Assembly: GCA_021802375.1 (NCBI GenBank)
Contig: JAKAAL010000038.1
Location: 1-12,987, forward strand
Direction of reading: 5' to 3'
Source of the DNA: Bacillota bacterium
GTDB taxonomy: Bacteria; Bacillota_E; Sulfobacillia; Sulfobacillales; Sulfobacillaceae
DNA: 12,987 bases
A model generated the notes under the pieces. It did no database searches. It saw only the letters and a program-made list of their open reading frames with translations, and had not been told where the DNA came from. Position numbers and translations under genes: made by a program. This document shows positions 7,226-12,987 of this stretch, one piece after another. How positions within the stretch are numbered: position 1 is the stretch's first letter; each line of letters starts with the position of its first letter.

Positions 7226-8230
7226 ATGAGCGCTGCGTTAGTTACACCGGACACGGCCGGGACCGGTATTCGTATTCGCGACCTCACCGTCAGATATCCA
7301 GCGGGCAACCAGATGATGCCGGCACTTCAGAGTGTGACCCTGGATATTTTGGATCACGCCATCACCGGGTTCATCGGTGAATCGGGCTCTGGCAAGACCA
7401 CTTTGGCAATGGCCATTATGAATGCCATTCGCAGTCCGGGCCGTATTGATGGGGGTTCTGTAGGGTTAAACGGTGTTGGTGACGTGCTCAAGCTGCAAGG
7501 CGAGCATCTTCGTCGGGTTCATGGAGAGCACTTTGGCTTTGTGTTTCAGGCATCGTCCAATTCGTTGAACCCCCTAAAGCGCATTGGCGCGCAACTGATG
7601 GATTTGGGCCGCTCGCACCATCATCGGAACGCCGCTGTGCTCTTGCGGGAGGCCAGATCCCTGGCCGAACGCATGGGCATGGACGGCGACCGGATACTTT
7701 CATCGTATCAACACGAGTTGTCCGGCGGCATGCGCCAGCGGGTCGGCATCATTTTCGCGCTGGTGCTGCAAGCGCGGGTCGTCATTTTAGACGAGCCCAC
7801 GACCGCACTGGACATGCTGTCTCAGCAGGCGGTGTTGGAAATTGTGCGCCAAATTCACCAAGAACGTGGGCTGACCACCATTATCATCACCCACGACATG
7901 GGGGTGGTAGCCGAGATGGCTGATCGCGTGGTCGTGCTTTACGGTGGCCGTGTGGTGGAAGAAGGGCCGACCGCCGACTTGTTGCAACACCCGCAGCACC
8001 CGTACACACAAGCTTTGATTCATGCCATTCCTCGGATTACGGGCAATCTTGCCGACGCCCAGCCCTTGGCTGGCACCCCGCCCGACCTGAGCACGATCCC
8101 CGCGACGGGGTGCGTATTTCGGGAACGTTGTCCCGTTCGTATGCCGGTATGCGACAGCGTGGACCCAGTTGTAACACCGGCCCACGGCGATGGGCGCGTG
8201 GCTTGCCACGGGGTGACCGCCCATGATTGA
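7226..8230 (+). CDS. oppD: ABC transporter ATP-binding protein, OppD/DppD type
   Basis: This is the first ATPase of the importer, 334 aa. All nucleotide-binding motifs are present: Walker A GESGSGKT (51-58), signature LSGGMRQR (165-172), Walker B VVILDE (185-190) followed by the PTTALD D-loop, and the switch His223 in ITHD. The C-terminal oligopeptide-transporter extension has HPYTQAL (258-264) and four cysteines (296, 302, 309, 327) in the C-x5-C-x6-C pattern typical of OppD/DppD, where a metal or iron-sulfur site has been described. AGGGAGG (7211-7217) sits 8 bases before the start. The gene overlaps the next by 8 bases, so the two ATPases are probably made in equal amounts. Confidence 0.94.
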   Translation: MSAALVTPDTAGTGIRIRDLTVRYPAGNQMMPALQSVTLDILDHAITGFIGESGSGKTTLAMAIMNAIRSPGRIDGGSVGLNGVGDVLKLQGEHLRRVHGEHFGFVFQASSNSLNPLKRIGAQLMDLGRSHHHRNAAVLLREARSLAERMGMDGDRILSSYQHELSGGMRQRVGIIFALVLQARVVILDEPTTALDMLSQQAVLEIVRQIHQERGLTTIIITHDMGVVAEMADRVVVLYGGRVVEEGPTADLLQHPQHPYTQALIHAIPRITGNLADAQPLAGTPPDLSTIPATGCVFRERCPVRMPVCDSVDPVVTPAHGDGRVACHGVTAHD

Positions 8231-9236
8231 AGTCACCAATTTAACCAAAACGTTTCCAGCGCGCGGCAGCTTTTTGCGCCAATCCGCCGTCCAAGCCGTA
8301 AAAGGGGTGAGTTTTCGTATTCCCGACGGCGGCGCGGTCTGCTTTATTGGTGAGTCCGGGTGCGGAAAGACCACGGTGGGGCGAATTCTGACCGGGTTGG
8401 AGACCTATGATGCGGGAGAGATTCTCTACAACGGCGAGAATCTCAGCCGCTTTACGGAGCGGGAGCGCCAAGACCGCCTGAGAAAAGTGCAGCTCATCCA
8501 ACAAGATCCCTATGCGGCGCTGAATCCGTCACGCACAATTGCGCAGTCATTGATGGCGCCATTGACCTACCAAGCTAAGCGTCAGACCCAGTCGCGCGAT
8601 TGGATCAACCGGCGGGCTCACGAATTATTGGATCAGGTCGGGCTCAATCCGGAGGTGGTCCTTCCCAAATTTCCTCACATGCTGTCTGGGGGGCAGCGCC
8701 AACGGGTGGTGGTGGCCCGGGCACTGACCATGGATCCCGATGTGCTCGTCGCCGATGAAGCGGTCTCGATGATTGACGTGTCCTTGAGACTAGGCATTTT
8801 AAATTTGCTGCAGCGTCTGCGCGCGGAACAGGGCATCGCCCTCCTTTTCATTACTCATGATGTGGCCGCGGCACGCTATGTGGGATCGGACGGTCGTCTG
8901 TACGTGATTTACCAGGGAGAAATCGTAGAACAAGGCGCGACCGATGATTTGATCCAGTCTCCTGTCCATCCCTACACACAATCGCTGCTCAGTGCCGTAC
9001 CGGTTTTGCGGGGACTGGAAACTCCAGGGCCCGATCGCTACATCCCCATGGGAGAGTTCACCAACCAGGAGACAACCGCCTGCCGGTTTGCTCCGCGGTG
9101 CCGATATGCGCAAGATCGGTGCCGCACAGAGAAACCGCCAGAGTTGGCGTGGAGCGATAATGATCACCGTCACACCTGCCACTTTCCCATTCCGAGGCAG
9201 GTAGTGGCGATGCCCATTGAGAAAGACCCGTCATGA
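8223..9236 (+). CDS. oppF: ABC transporter ATP-binding protein, OppF/DppF type
   Basis: This is the second ATPase, 337 aa, pairing with the one before it. Walker A is GESGCGKT (43-50), the Q-loop is near Gln93-Gln94, the signature LSGGQRQR is at 154-161, Walker B is VLVADE (174-179) and the switch His212 is in ITHD. After the catalytic Glu the sequence reads AVSMIDVS instead of the usual PVSALDVS; the D-loop aspartate is kept, so activity is expected. The C-terminal extension has HPYTQSL and cysteines 287, 293, 300 and 319, as in its partner. GGGGTGA (8209-8215), inside the previous gene, is 7 bases before the ATG. Its stop overlaps the next start in ATGA, tying the acetyltransferase to the importer operon. 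Confidence 0.94.
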   Translation: MIEVTNLTKTFPARGSFLRQSAVQAVKGVSFRIPDGGAVCFIGESGCGKTTVGRILTGLETYDAGEILYNGENLSRFTERERQDRLRKVQLIQQDPYAALNPSRTIAQSLMAPLTYQAKRQTQSRDWINRRAHELLDQVGLNPEVVLPKFPHMLSGGQRQRVVVARALTMDPDVLVADEAVSMIDVSLRLGILNLLQRLRAEQGIALLFITHDVAAARYVGSDGRLYVIYQGEIVEQGATDDLIQSPVHPYTQSLLSAVPVLRGLETPGPDRYIPMGEFTNQETTACRFAPRCRYAQDRCRTEKPPELAWSDNDHRHTCHFPIPRQVVAMPIEKDPS

Positions 9237-10324
9237 GGGCGGTCTTTTCCAGGGCCGAGCCTGGCGACATTGGAGAAATCTCATCTCTGGCTGATCGCGT
9301 GTTCCGATCGCATCGTCCCGGCCACATGGCGGAAGAGTTTCCCCATCTCTATCACCCGGATAATGCTGCGCATTGGTTTATTGCCCGCGAGGCGGGCTCC
9401 ATTGTGGCGATTGTGGGCGCGGTGGTGGGACCGGTCGCGCTGTCGGGGGCGTTGACCCGGGCAGCCTGCCTTGGCTCGGTTGCCACAGTGTTGGAGTTTC
9501 GAGGACAGGGTCTGGCGAGCCAACTCTTGGGATTCGCGCAAGCTGCCTTGAGGGAGGAGTCCGTGCGGCTCATCACCATATCCGGCGATCAGGAGCTCTA
9601 TCGGCGGTTTGGCGCGCGACCCGTGGGTCGCATCGATTGGGTTGCTCTTCCGGCCGACCTTGGACCGCCTTGGCGTTATCGAACCTCCCCCATTGACCCG
9701 GACCACGATGCCGCGACGGTGGCAAGGCTCTATCAGTCGCGCCCGACCCGCTTTATCCGAGATCTGGAGCTACTGAAGGTTCTTTTGCGGTCGCAGCCCA
9801 TGACGGGGGTGGAACAAGGAGAAAAAATCGCTAGGCTGGTGTCGGACGACACGGGGCCGGTGTGCTACTTCATCCTCAATCACCGCCCATTTGGCGGCCG
9901 CAGGGCCAGCCGTCTCTCGGAATGGGGCGGTGACCCGCAGGCGCTGTTGGCAGGTCTGGCCCAGGTGAGTTCCCCATCAGAGACGTTGATTGAGATCCCT
10001 CTGGAAGCGGACGACTGGGCTCTCCGCGGCGCGCTTAGGGGTGCAGCTTTCATGCGATGTGGTCCCGCAGCCTGGCTTCAGAAAATCATCGACGGTCCCG
10101 GGTTGCTGGGGGATCTGGCTTTGTTATGGGGCGAGCGCTCGGGCAAAAGTCCTCGACTCGTAGCGGATACGGATGATCGCTTTCAGCTGTGGTTCGGCCC
10201 GCACCGGTGGGCGGTGGATATGGCCACGCTCACCGAGTGGGTCTTTGGCATGACTGCTCCTCCCGAGCTGGAGTGTTTATGGCCTATTCCTGCCCTGTGG
10301 CCGGAAGGCCTTAATTATGTGTAA
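9233..10324 (+). CDS. GNAT-family N-acetyltransferase (GNAT1), 363 aa
   Basis: This is a predicted acetyl-CoA-dependent acyltransferase. The N-terminal GNAT domain (about 1-145) holds the acetyl-CoA pyrophosphate-binding motif FRGQGLAS (89-96; RxxGxA form), preceded by the beta-strand CLGSVATVLE and followed by the ELYRRFGARPVGR end seen in GNATs. Residues 150-363 form a second half in which I cannot find a second acetyl-CoA motif. The long C-terminal extension recalls Eis-like acetyltransferases, but that is only a resemblance. The substrate is unknown. GNAT genes also occur in murein-recycling clusters of other Firmicutes, such as ybbJ next to the B. subtilis murQ homologue, so an amino sugar or muropeptide substrate is a fair inference. 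The start overlaps the previous stop (ATGA) and relies on coupling, since only a weak GAGAAAG is visible. Confidence 0.8.
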   Translation: MRAVFSRAEPGDIGEISSLADRVFRSHRPGHMAEEFPHLYHPDNAAHWFIAREAGSIVAIVGAVVGPVALSGALTRAACLGSVATVLEFRGQGLASQLLGFAQAALREESVRLITISGDQELYRRFGARPVGRIDWVALPADLGPPWRYRTSPIDPDHDAATVARLYQSRPTRFIRDLELLKVLLRSQPMTGVEQGEKIARLVSDDTGPVCYFILNHRPFGGRRASRLSEWGGDPQALLAGLAQVSSPSETLIEIPLEADDWALRGALRGAAFMRCGPAAWLQKIIDGPGLLGDLALLWGERSGKSPRLVADTDDRFQLWFGPHRWAVDMATLTEWVFGMTAPPELECLWPIPALWPEGLNYV

Positions 10325-10357
10325 AGACCTCAGGAGGTATTCCCGATGATCCGCACG
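10275..10357 (+). repeat. Left arm of an exact 83-bp inverted repeat
   Basis: The sequence is an exact reverse complement of 12905-12987. It contains the last 16 codons and stop of GNAT1, a 21-base gap with AGGAGGT, and the first four codons of GNAT2 (ATG at 10346). After 10357 the match ends and the minus strand becomes nagZ. On the plus strand the GNAT2 copy dies after 8 codons. The left arm therefore looks like the natural GNAT1-GNAT2 junction, interrupted by a foreign join. Confidence 0.95.
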
Positions 10358-10605
10358 ATGCCGTTTTCCTGATCGCACGAGATCGTTAGCGGCAACTCCT
10401 GTCCAGAGTCCCGCGCAAGCTCCTGCAGCCCCTGCGTAAGGGTGCGAAGCTGCACGGTATCGCGAACATTCCGACTGAACAAAATTACGTTGCCCACATG
10501 ATACCGTTCGATGAGTTGTCGCGCCTCGTCCGGGACCGTTAGTCCCGGAAAACCCGCGATCACCAACTGGCCCACACGGCGCCGCAGTGCCTCGTCTTCT
10601 GTCAT
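10330..10605 (-). CDS. nagZ: NagZ-like beta-N-acetylglucosaminidase (GH3), truncated at about 85 codons
   Basis: This is the start of a glycoside hydrolase family 3 enzyme that removes GlcNAc from muropeptides. From the ATG at 10605 it reads RRRVGQLVIAGFPG (8-21), YHVGNVILFSRNV (35-47) and LPLTISCDQENGIVR (71-85), matching the N-terminal strands of NagZ up to the conserved DQE-G-V segment. Then the frame enters the 83-bp repeat and stops within a few codons (TGA at 10330). The KHFPGHG-type motif, the catalytic Asp and the rest of the barrel are missing, so this fragment cannot be active. CGGAGGG precedes the ATG by 8 bases, and the gene starts 16 bases after namZ ends. There is no signal peptide, unlike B. 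subtilis NagZ. The truncation is probably a join artefact rather than gene decay. Confidence 0.8.
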   Translation of the reverse strand: MTEDEALRRRVGQLVIAGFPGLTVPDEARQLIERYHVGNVILFSRNVRDTVQLRTLTQGLQELARDSGQELPLTISCDQENGIVRIIGNTS

Positions 10606-10621
10606 AGTCCAAACCCTCCGC

Positions 10622-11782
10622 TTAGTTCTGATATAGGATGATGGGTGCAATCGACTGTGAAAACTGGCGGATCTGTTCCGCTTCCTGGGCAAAATACTGG
10701 CTCATCCGGTCCGATTGAATCGCCTGGCGAAGGGCCGTGCCCCCGGCCAACAGATCAAAGAAGCGGGGGTTGGCGTGTTCTCCCGGAATTCTCCATTCAA
10801 ACCGATTCGGATAGATCTGGGAAAACAGGTGCAATAGGACCATTCCCGTTCGAAGCGACTCCACCTGCGGGGGATCGGTAACATGGATGTGCACGCCGCT
10901 TAGCATCTCACTCGCGTAGAGGGAACGCCACGGTGTAAAATACACGGGCCGCGCATAGACACCCGGAAGTTTGGCGGCGTTGAACGCTTCGGCGACAGCG
11001 TGGCCATCCGCCCATGGTGCACCAACCCACTCAAACGGGTGGGTCGTGCCACGACCCACGCTCACGTTGGTTCCTTCAAAAAGGCACATTCCGGGGTATA
11101 GCAGCGCCATCTCGAAACTGGTGGTATTGGGCGATGGCGGCACGAAGGGACGAGCCAACTCCGGCCACAACATGTGCCGGGTCCAACCGCTGACCGGAAC
11201 CACCGCAATGGCCGCCTTTGGAAACCATTGCCTCTGGATCAACCGGGCCTGCTCACCGAACGTAAGTCCGTGGCGTATCGGCACCGGGAGCATTCCGACA
11301 AACGACTGGAACGCGCGGTCGAGCACCAGGCCCTCGCGGCGAATTCCGCCCAATGGGTTAGGGCGATCCAGCACCACCACGGGAATCCCCACGCTGGCGG
11401 CCGATTCGATCGCATAATAGAGGGTACTGGCGTTCGTATAGTACCGGCAGCCAATATCCGCCAGATCAATCACCAACACATCGAGGTCAGTCAGCATATC
11501 CGGACGCGGAGCCTTCAGGCTTCCATAAAGACTCACGGCCTCGAGTCCAGAATGCGCGTCTTTACCCCACTCGATAGGCTCGCCTTCGCGAGCCGCGTTG
11601 AGTACGCCGTGTTCCGGGCCGAATAGCCGCACCAGCTCTGAGGCAGGGTTGTCGCGGAGTCGGTCAATCACCGGGCGAAGAGACCCATCCGTCATAGCAT
11701 AGTGGGAAATAAGGCCAAGCCGACGGCGATCGATGAGCGCATGATGCGCTCCGAGCAGTTGATCGATGCCATATTGGACCAT
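10622..11782 (-). CDS. namZ: Exo-beta-N-acetylmuramidase NamZ (DUF1343)
   Basis: NamZ removes MurNAc from the non-reducing end of murein fragments. The 386-aa protein shows the DUF1343 landmarks in order: LFGPEHGV (53-60), DLADIGCRYYTNASTLYYAIE (106-126; the family reads G-x-R-Y-Y/T-Y-x-x-T), VLDRPNPLGG (137-146), IRHGLTFGEQA (169-179), FVPPSPNT (213-220), LLYPGMCLFEGTNVSVGRGT (227-246) and HPFEWVGAPW (248-257). The longer frame back to 11950 is rejected: GAGAGGAG lies 10 bases before the ATG at 11782, and homology begins right there (YGIDQLL). There is no signal peptide, whereas the B. subtilis enzyme is secreted; here a cytosolic role after import is inferred. It is followed by nagZ after 16 bases. 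The released MurNAc would need a kinase before MurQ could act. Confidence 0.92.
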   Translation of the reverse strand: MVQYGIDQLLGAHHALIDRRRLGLISHYAMTDGSLRPVIDRLRDNPASELVRLFGPEHGVLNAAREGEPIEWGKDAHSGLEAVSLYGSLKAPRPDMLTDLDVLVIDLADIGCRYYTNASTLYYAIESAASVGIPVVVLDRPNPLGGIRREGLVLDRAFQSFVGMLPVPIRHGLTFGEQARLIQRQWFPKAAIAVVPVSGWTRHMLWPELARPFVPPSPNTTSFEMALLYPGMCLFEGTNVSVGRGTTHPFEWVGAPWADGHAVAEAFNAAKLPGVYARPVYFTPWRSLYASEMLSGVHIHVTDPPQVESLRTGMVLLHLFSQIYPNRFEWRIPGEHANPRFFDLLAGGTALRQAIQSDRMSQYFAQEAEQIRQFSQSIAPIILYQN

Positions 11783-11971
11783 TGCACGAGGACTCCTCTC
11801 ACGACGCGCCACGTGGCGTTGGTGGGGGACTTGAAGCCACTGGTTCCGGCATTCGCCGCCCGAACCGTGCGTCAATCTTACCCCAAAAGGACTCGTGGCC
11901 AGACTGCAAAACCGACATTCCACACGCACTCCGAAACTTAGCCAGCCCACTCATCGCCAAACGCTGACCGG
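11783..11971 (-). other. Gap between GNAT2 and namZ with a 12-bp palindrome
   Basis: This 189-bp stretch separates the GNAT2 stop from the namZ start and has no convincing gene. It contains the perfect palindrome CGCCACGTGGCG at 11807-11818, about 25 bases before the namZ start, and the near-palindrome GAGGACTCCTC at 11788-11798, which overlaps the namZ ribosome binding site. A weak -10-like TAAGAT is present on the minus strand, but no good -35 box goes with it. A regulatory role is possible but unproven. Confidence 0.35.
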
Positions 11972-12916
11972 TTATTCCAGATGTTTGACCATCACATCAA
12001 AACGCCGCGTCGTCACAAATCCGGCGCTGCGATAGAGATGGCCAGCCGCATCGTGTTCGTTGGTCCAAAGAAACCAGGCGTTGTGCAGCCCGCTGTGCTG
12101 CATTTGCTCCAATGCGCGGTAGAGCAGCAGCGACCCCAGACCCGTGCCGCGCATGGACTGAGCCACGCCAAATGGACCAAAGCGCTCCTGAACATGGCCA
12201 TAGCCGCCAAAAAGACAGAATCCGACAACGGCCTGGCCCTGGCGGGCGATGAGAATATTCAGGGCGGGAAAGGATCCTTGGATGGCGTCCCTTACGGCCC
12301 GCGCCCAGTCGGGATCGAATTCCCGGACGGCCAACGCGATAGTCGCCTGCATATAGGGCAAGGTTAAGCGTTCGACGTAATAGCCTTCGCGCTCTCGGTC
12401 GCGTTGGTGCGCCAGCACCGGTTCCGGAATGCGAAACCCCACGAGATTTTTGTCCATCGCCGCGCACTGGTACAGTGTTTTAAATCCGGACTGCTCCAAG
12501 AGTCGCGCCCCCGCAGGATAGTCCTGGCGGTCGATGCCAGGGACAAAGTAATGGGGCGCGTAGGCGGAAAACGTGATAACCCGCCGTCGGCGCTGACGAA
12601 AAAAGTGATCGGCGGCCTCGAGCAGCTGCCGGCCGACGTGGCGGCGTCGGTGGCCCGGCCTGACGAAAAAGGCGGTGATCCACCCGTCGTCGAGAGGATC
12701 ATCAGCCAAGGATCGCGGCGTTTTGCGAACGACCGCCGTGAGACCGCCGATCACTTCCCCAGCGTCTTCGGCAATAAACACCCCTTCGGGATCAAAGTTT
12801 TCATCGGCCAAAATACGCTTGACGAAAATCGTCGGCGTAATGCCATCGACGGGCATCGATTGGTTCCACGCGGCAATGAATCCGGCCTCGTCACCACCTT
12901 GGTACGTGCGGATCAT
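11972..12916 (-). CDS. Tandem GNAT acetyltransferase (GNAT2), 314 aa
   Basis: Two GNAT folds are joined in one chain. Domain 1 (about 1-155) has GVFIAEDAGEVIGGLTAVV followed by ITAFFVRPGHRRRHVGRQLL, where the first Gly of the RxxGxG acetyl-CoA motif is replaced by His93. Domain 2 (about 180-314) has a proper motif, MRGTGLG (255-261), with NEHDAAGHLYRSAGF (286-300) at the end. I infer that domain 2 is catalytic and domain 1 degenerate or structural. The substrate is unknown; the murein-recycling context suggests amino sugars or muropeptides. AGGAGG lies at 12925-12930 on the minus strand, 8 bases before the ATG. The upstream bases are the 83-bp repeat carrying the GNAT1 end, so in the natural order this gene most likely follows GNAT1 by 21 bases. 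Confidence 0.82.
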   Translation of the reverse strand: MIRTYQGGDEAGFIAAWNQSMPVDGITPTIFVKRILADENFDPEGVFIAEDAGEVIGGLTAVVRKTPRSLADDPLDDGWITAFFVRPGHRRRHVGRQLLEAADHFFRQRRRRVITFSAYAPHYFVPGIDRQDYPAGARLLEQSGFKTLYQCAAMDKNLVGFRIPEPVLAHQRDREREGYYVERLTLPYMQATIALAVREFDPDWARAVRDAIQGSFPALNILIARQGQAVVGFCLFGGYGHVQERFGPFGVAQSMRGTGLGSLLLYRALEQMQHSGLHNAWFLWTNEHDAAGHLYRSAGFVTTRRFDVMVKHLE

Positions 12917-12987
12917 CGGGAATACCTCCTGAGGTCTTTACACATAATTAAGGCCTTCCGGCCACAGGGCAGGAATAGGCCATAAAC
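12905..12987 (-). repeat. Right arm of the 83-bp inverted repeat, ending at the window edge
   Basis: This is an exact reverse complement of 10275-10357. On the minus strand it reads as the end of GNAT1, the intergenic ribosome binding site and the start of GNAT2, which here continues into the full GNAT2 gene. The match begins one base after 12904, where GNAT2 codons diverge from the nagZ side, and runs to the last base of the window, so the true repeat may be longer. Confidence 0.95.
12938..12987 (-). CDS. Duplicate 3' end of GNAT1, partial
   Basis: The minus strand encodes the last 16 residues of GNAT1 (LWPIPALWPEGLNYV is included) and its TAA stop, identical in DNA to the plus-strand gene end at 10275-10324. 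The rest would lie beyond the window. This shows that GNAT1 stands directly ahead of GNAT2 in the source DNA and that both occur in one direction there. Confidence 0.85.
   Translation of the reverse strand, partial: LWPIPALWPEGLNYV

Noticed and set aside
11783..11950. Longer NamZ start giving 442 aa
   Set aside because: The extra residues look unlike the family or a signal peptide, and the ribosome binding site supports 11782.
10275..12987. Phase-variable invertible switch
   Set aside because: nagZ stays cut in both orientations, no recombinase is present and the repeat ends at the window edge; a chimeric join is simpler.
1..12987. CRISPR arrays, tRNA/rRNA genes, insertion sequences
   Set aside because: I found no regularly spaced repeats, tRNA-like or rRNA-like stretches, or transposase motifs on either strand.

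Overview
The window reads as a peptidoglycan (murein) recycling locus from a fairly GC-rich Firmicute. Strong AGGAGG-type ribosome binding sites, GTG starts and the family composition fit Bacillota. The solute-binding lipoprotein is poor in acidic residues (about 28 D/E against about 37 K/R by hand count), as is common for exposed proteins of acidophiles, so a Sulfobacillus- or Alicyclobacillus-like host is a reasonable guess. No taxonomic marker gene is present.

Layout. 1-168 holds no supportable gene. 169-1366 (minus) is an SH3b-NlpC/P60 cell-wall peptidase related to YkfC; its N-terminal 40 codons lie in another frame across a six-C run. 1367-1570 is a divergent control region with a direct repeat GTATCATG spaced 21 bp, probably the MurR operator. 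A tightly packed plus-strand operon follows: murR (1571), murQ (2479), a peptide-type ABC importer (binding lipoprotein 3422, two permeases 5316 and 6311, two ATPases 7226 and 8223) and a 363-aa GNAT acetyltransferase (9233-10324). A terminator-like hairpin separates the binding-protein gene from the permeases. From about 10350 to the end the genes are on the minus strand: a truncated nagZ start, namZ (exo-N-acetylmuramidase) and a tandem GNAT acetyltransferase.

The inverted right part is suspicious. An exact 83-bp inverted repeat (10275-10357 and 12905-12987) contains the end of the first GNAT gene, the ribosome binding site of the second, and its start. Its right copy stops exactly at the window end, and nagZ is cut after about 85 codons where the left copy begins. 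The simplest reading is that the natural order is murR-murQ-importer-GNAT1-GNAT2-namZ-nagZ, all in one direction, and that the last part was flipped by a chimeric join (amplification or assembly) or, less likely, by a real inversion.

How the genes could work together. The importer would bring muropeptides or murein fragments into the cell. NlpC/P60 would cut the stem peptide, NagZ would remove GlcNAc and NamZ would release MurNAc. MurQ would turn MurNAc-6-phosphate into GlcNAc-6-phosphate, and MurR would sense the pathway. NamZ, the NagZ start and the peptidase all lack signal peptides, so digestion seems to be cytosolic. This differs from Bacillus subtilis, where NagZ and NamZ are secreted and MurNAc enters through a PTS. 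No PTS or MurNAc kinase is visible here, which leaves a gap before MurQ.
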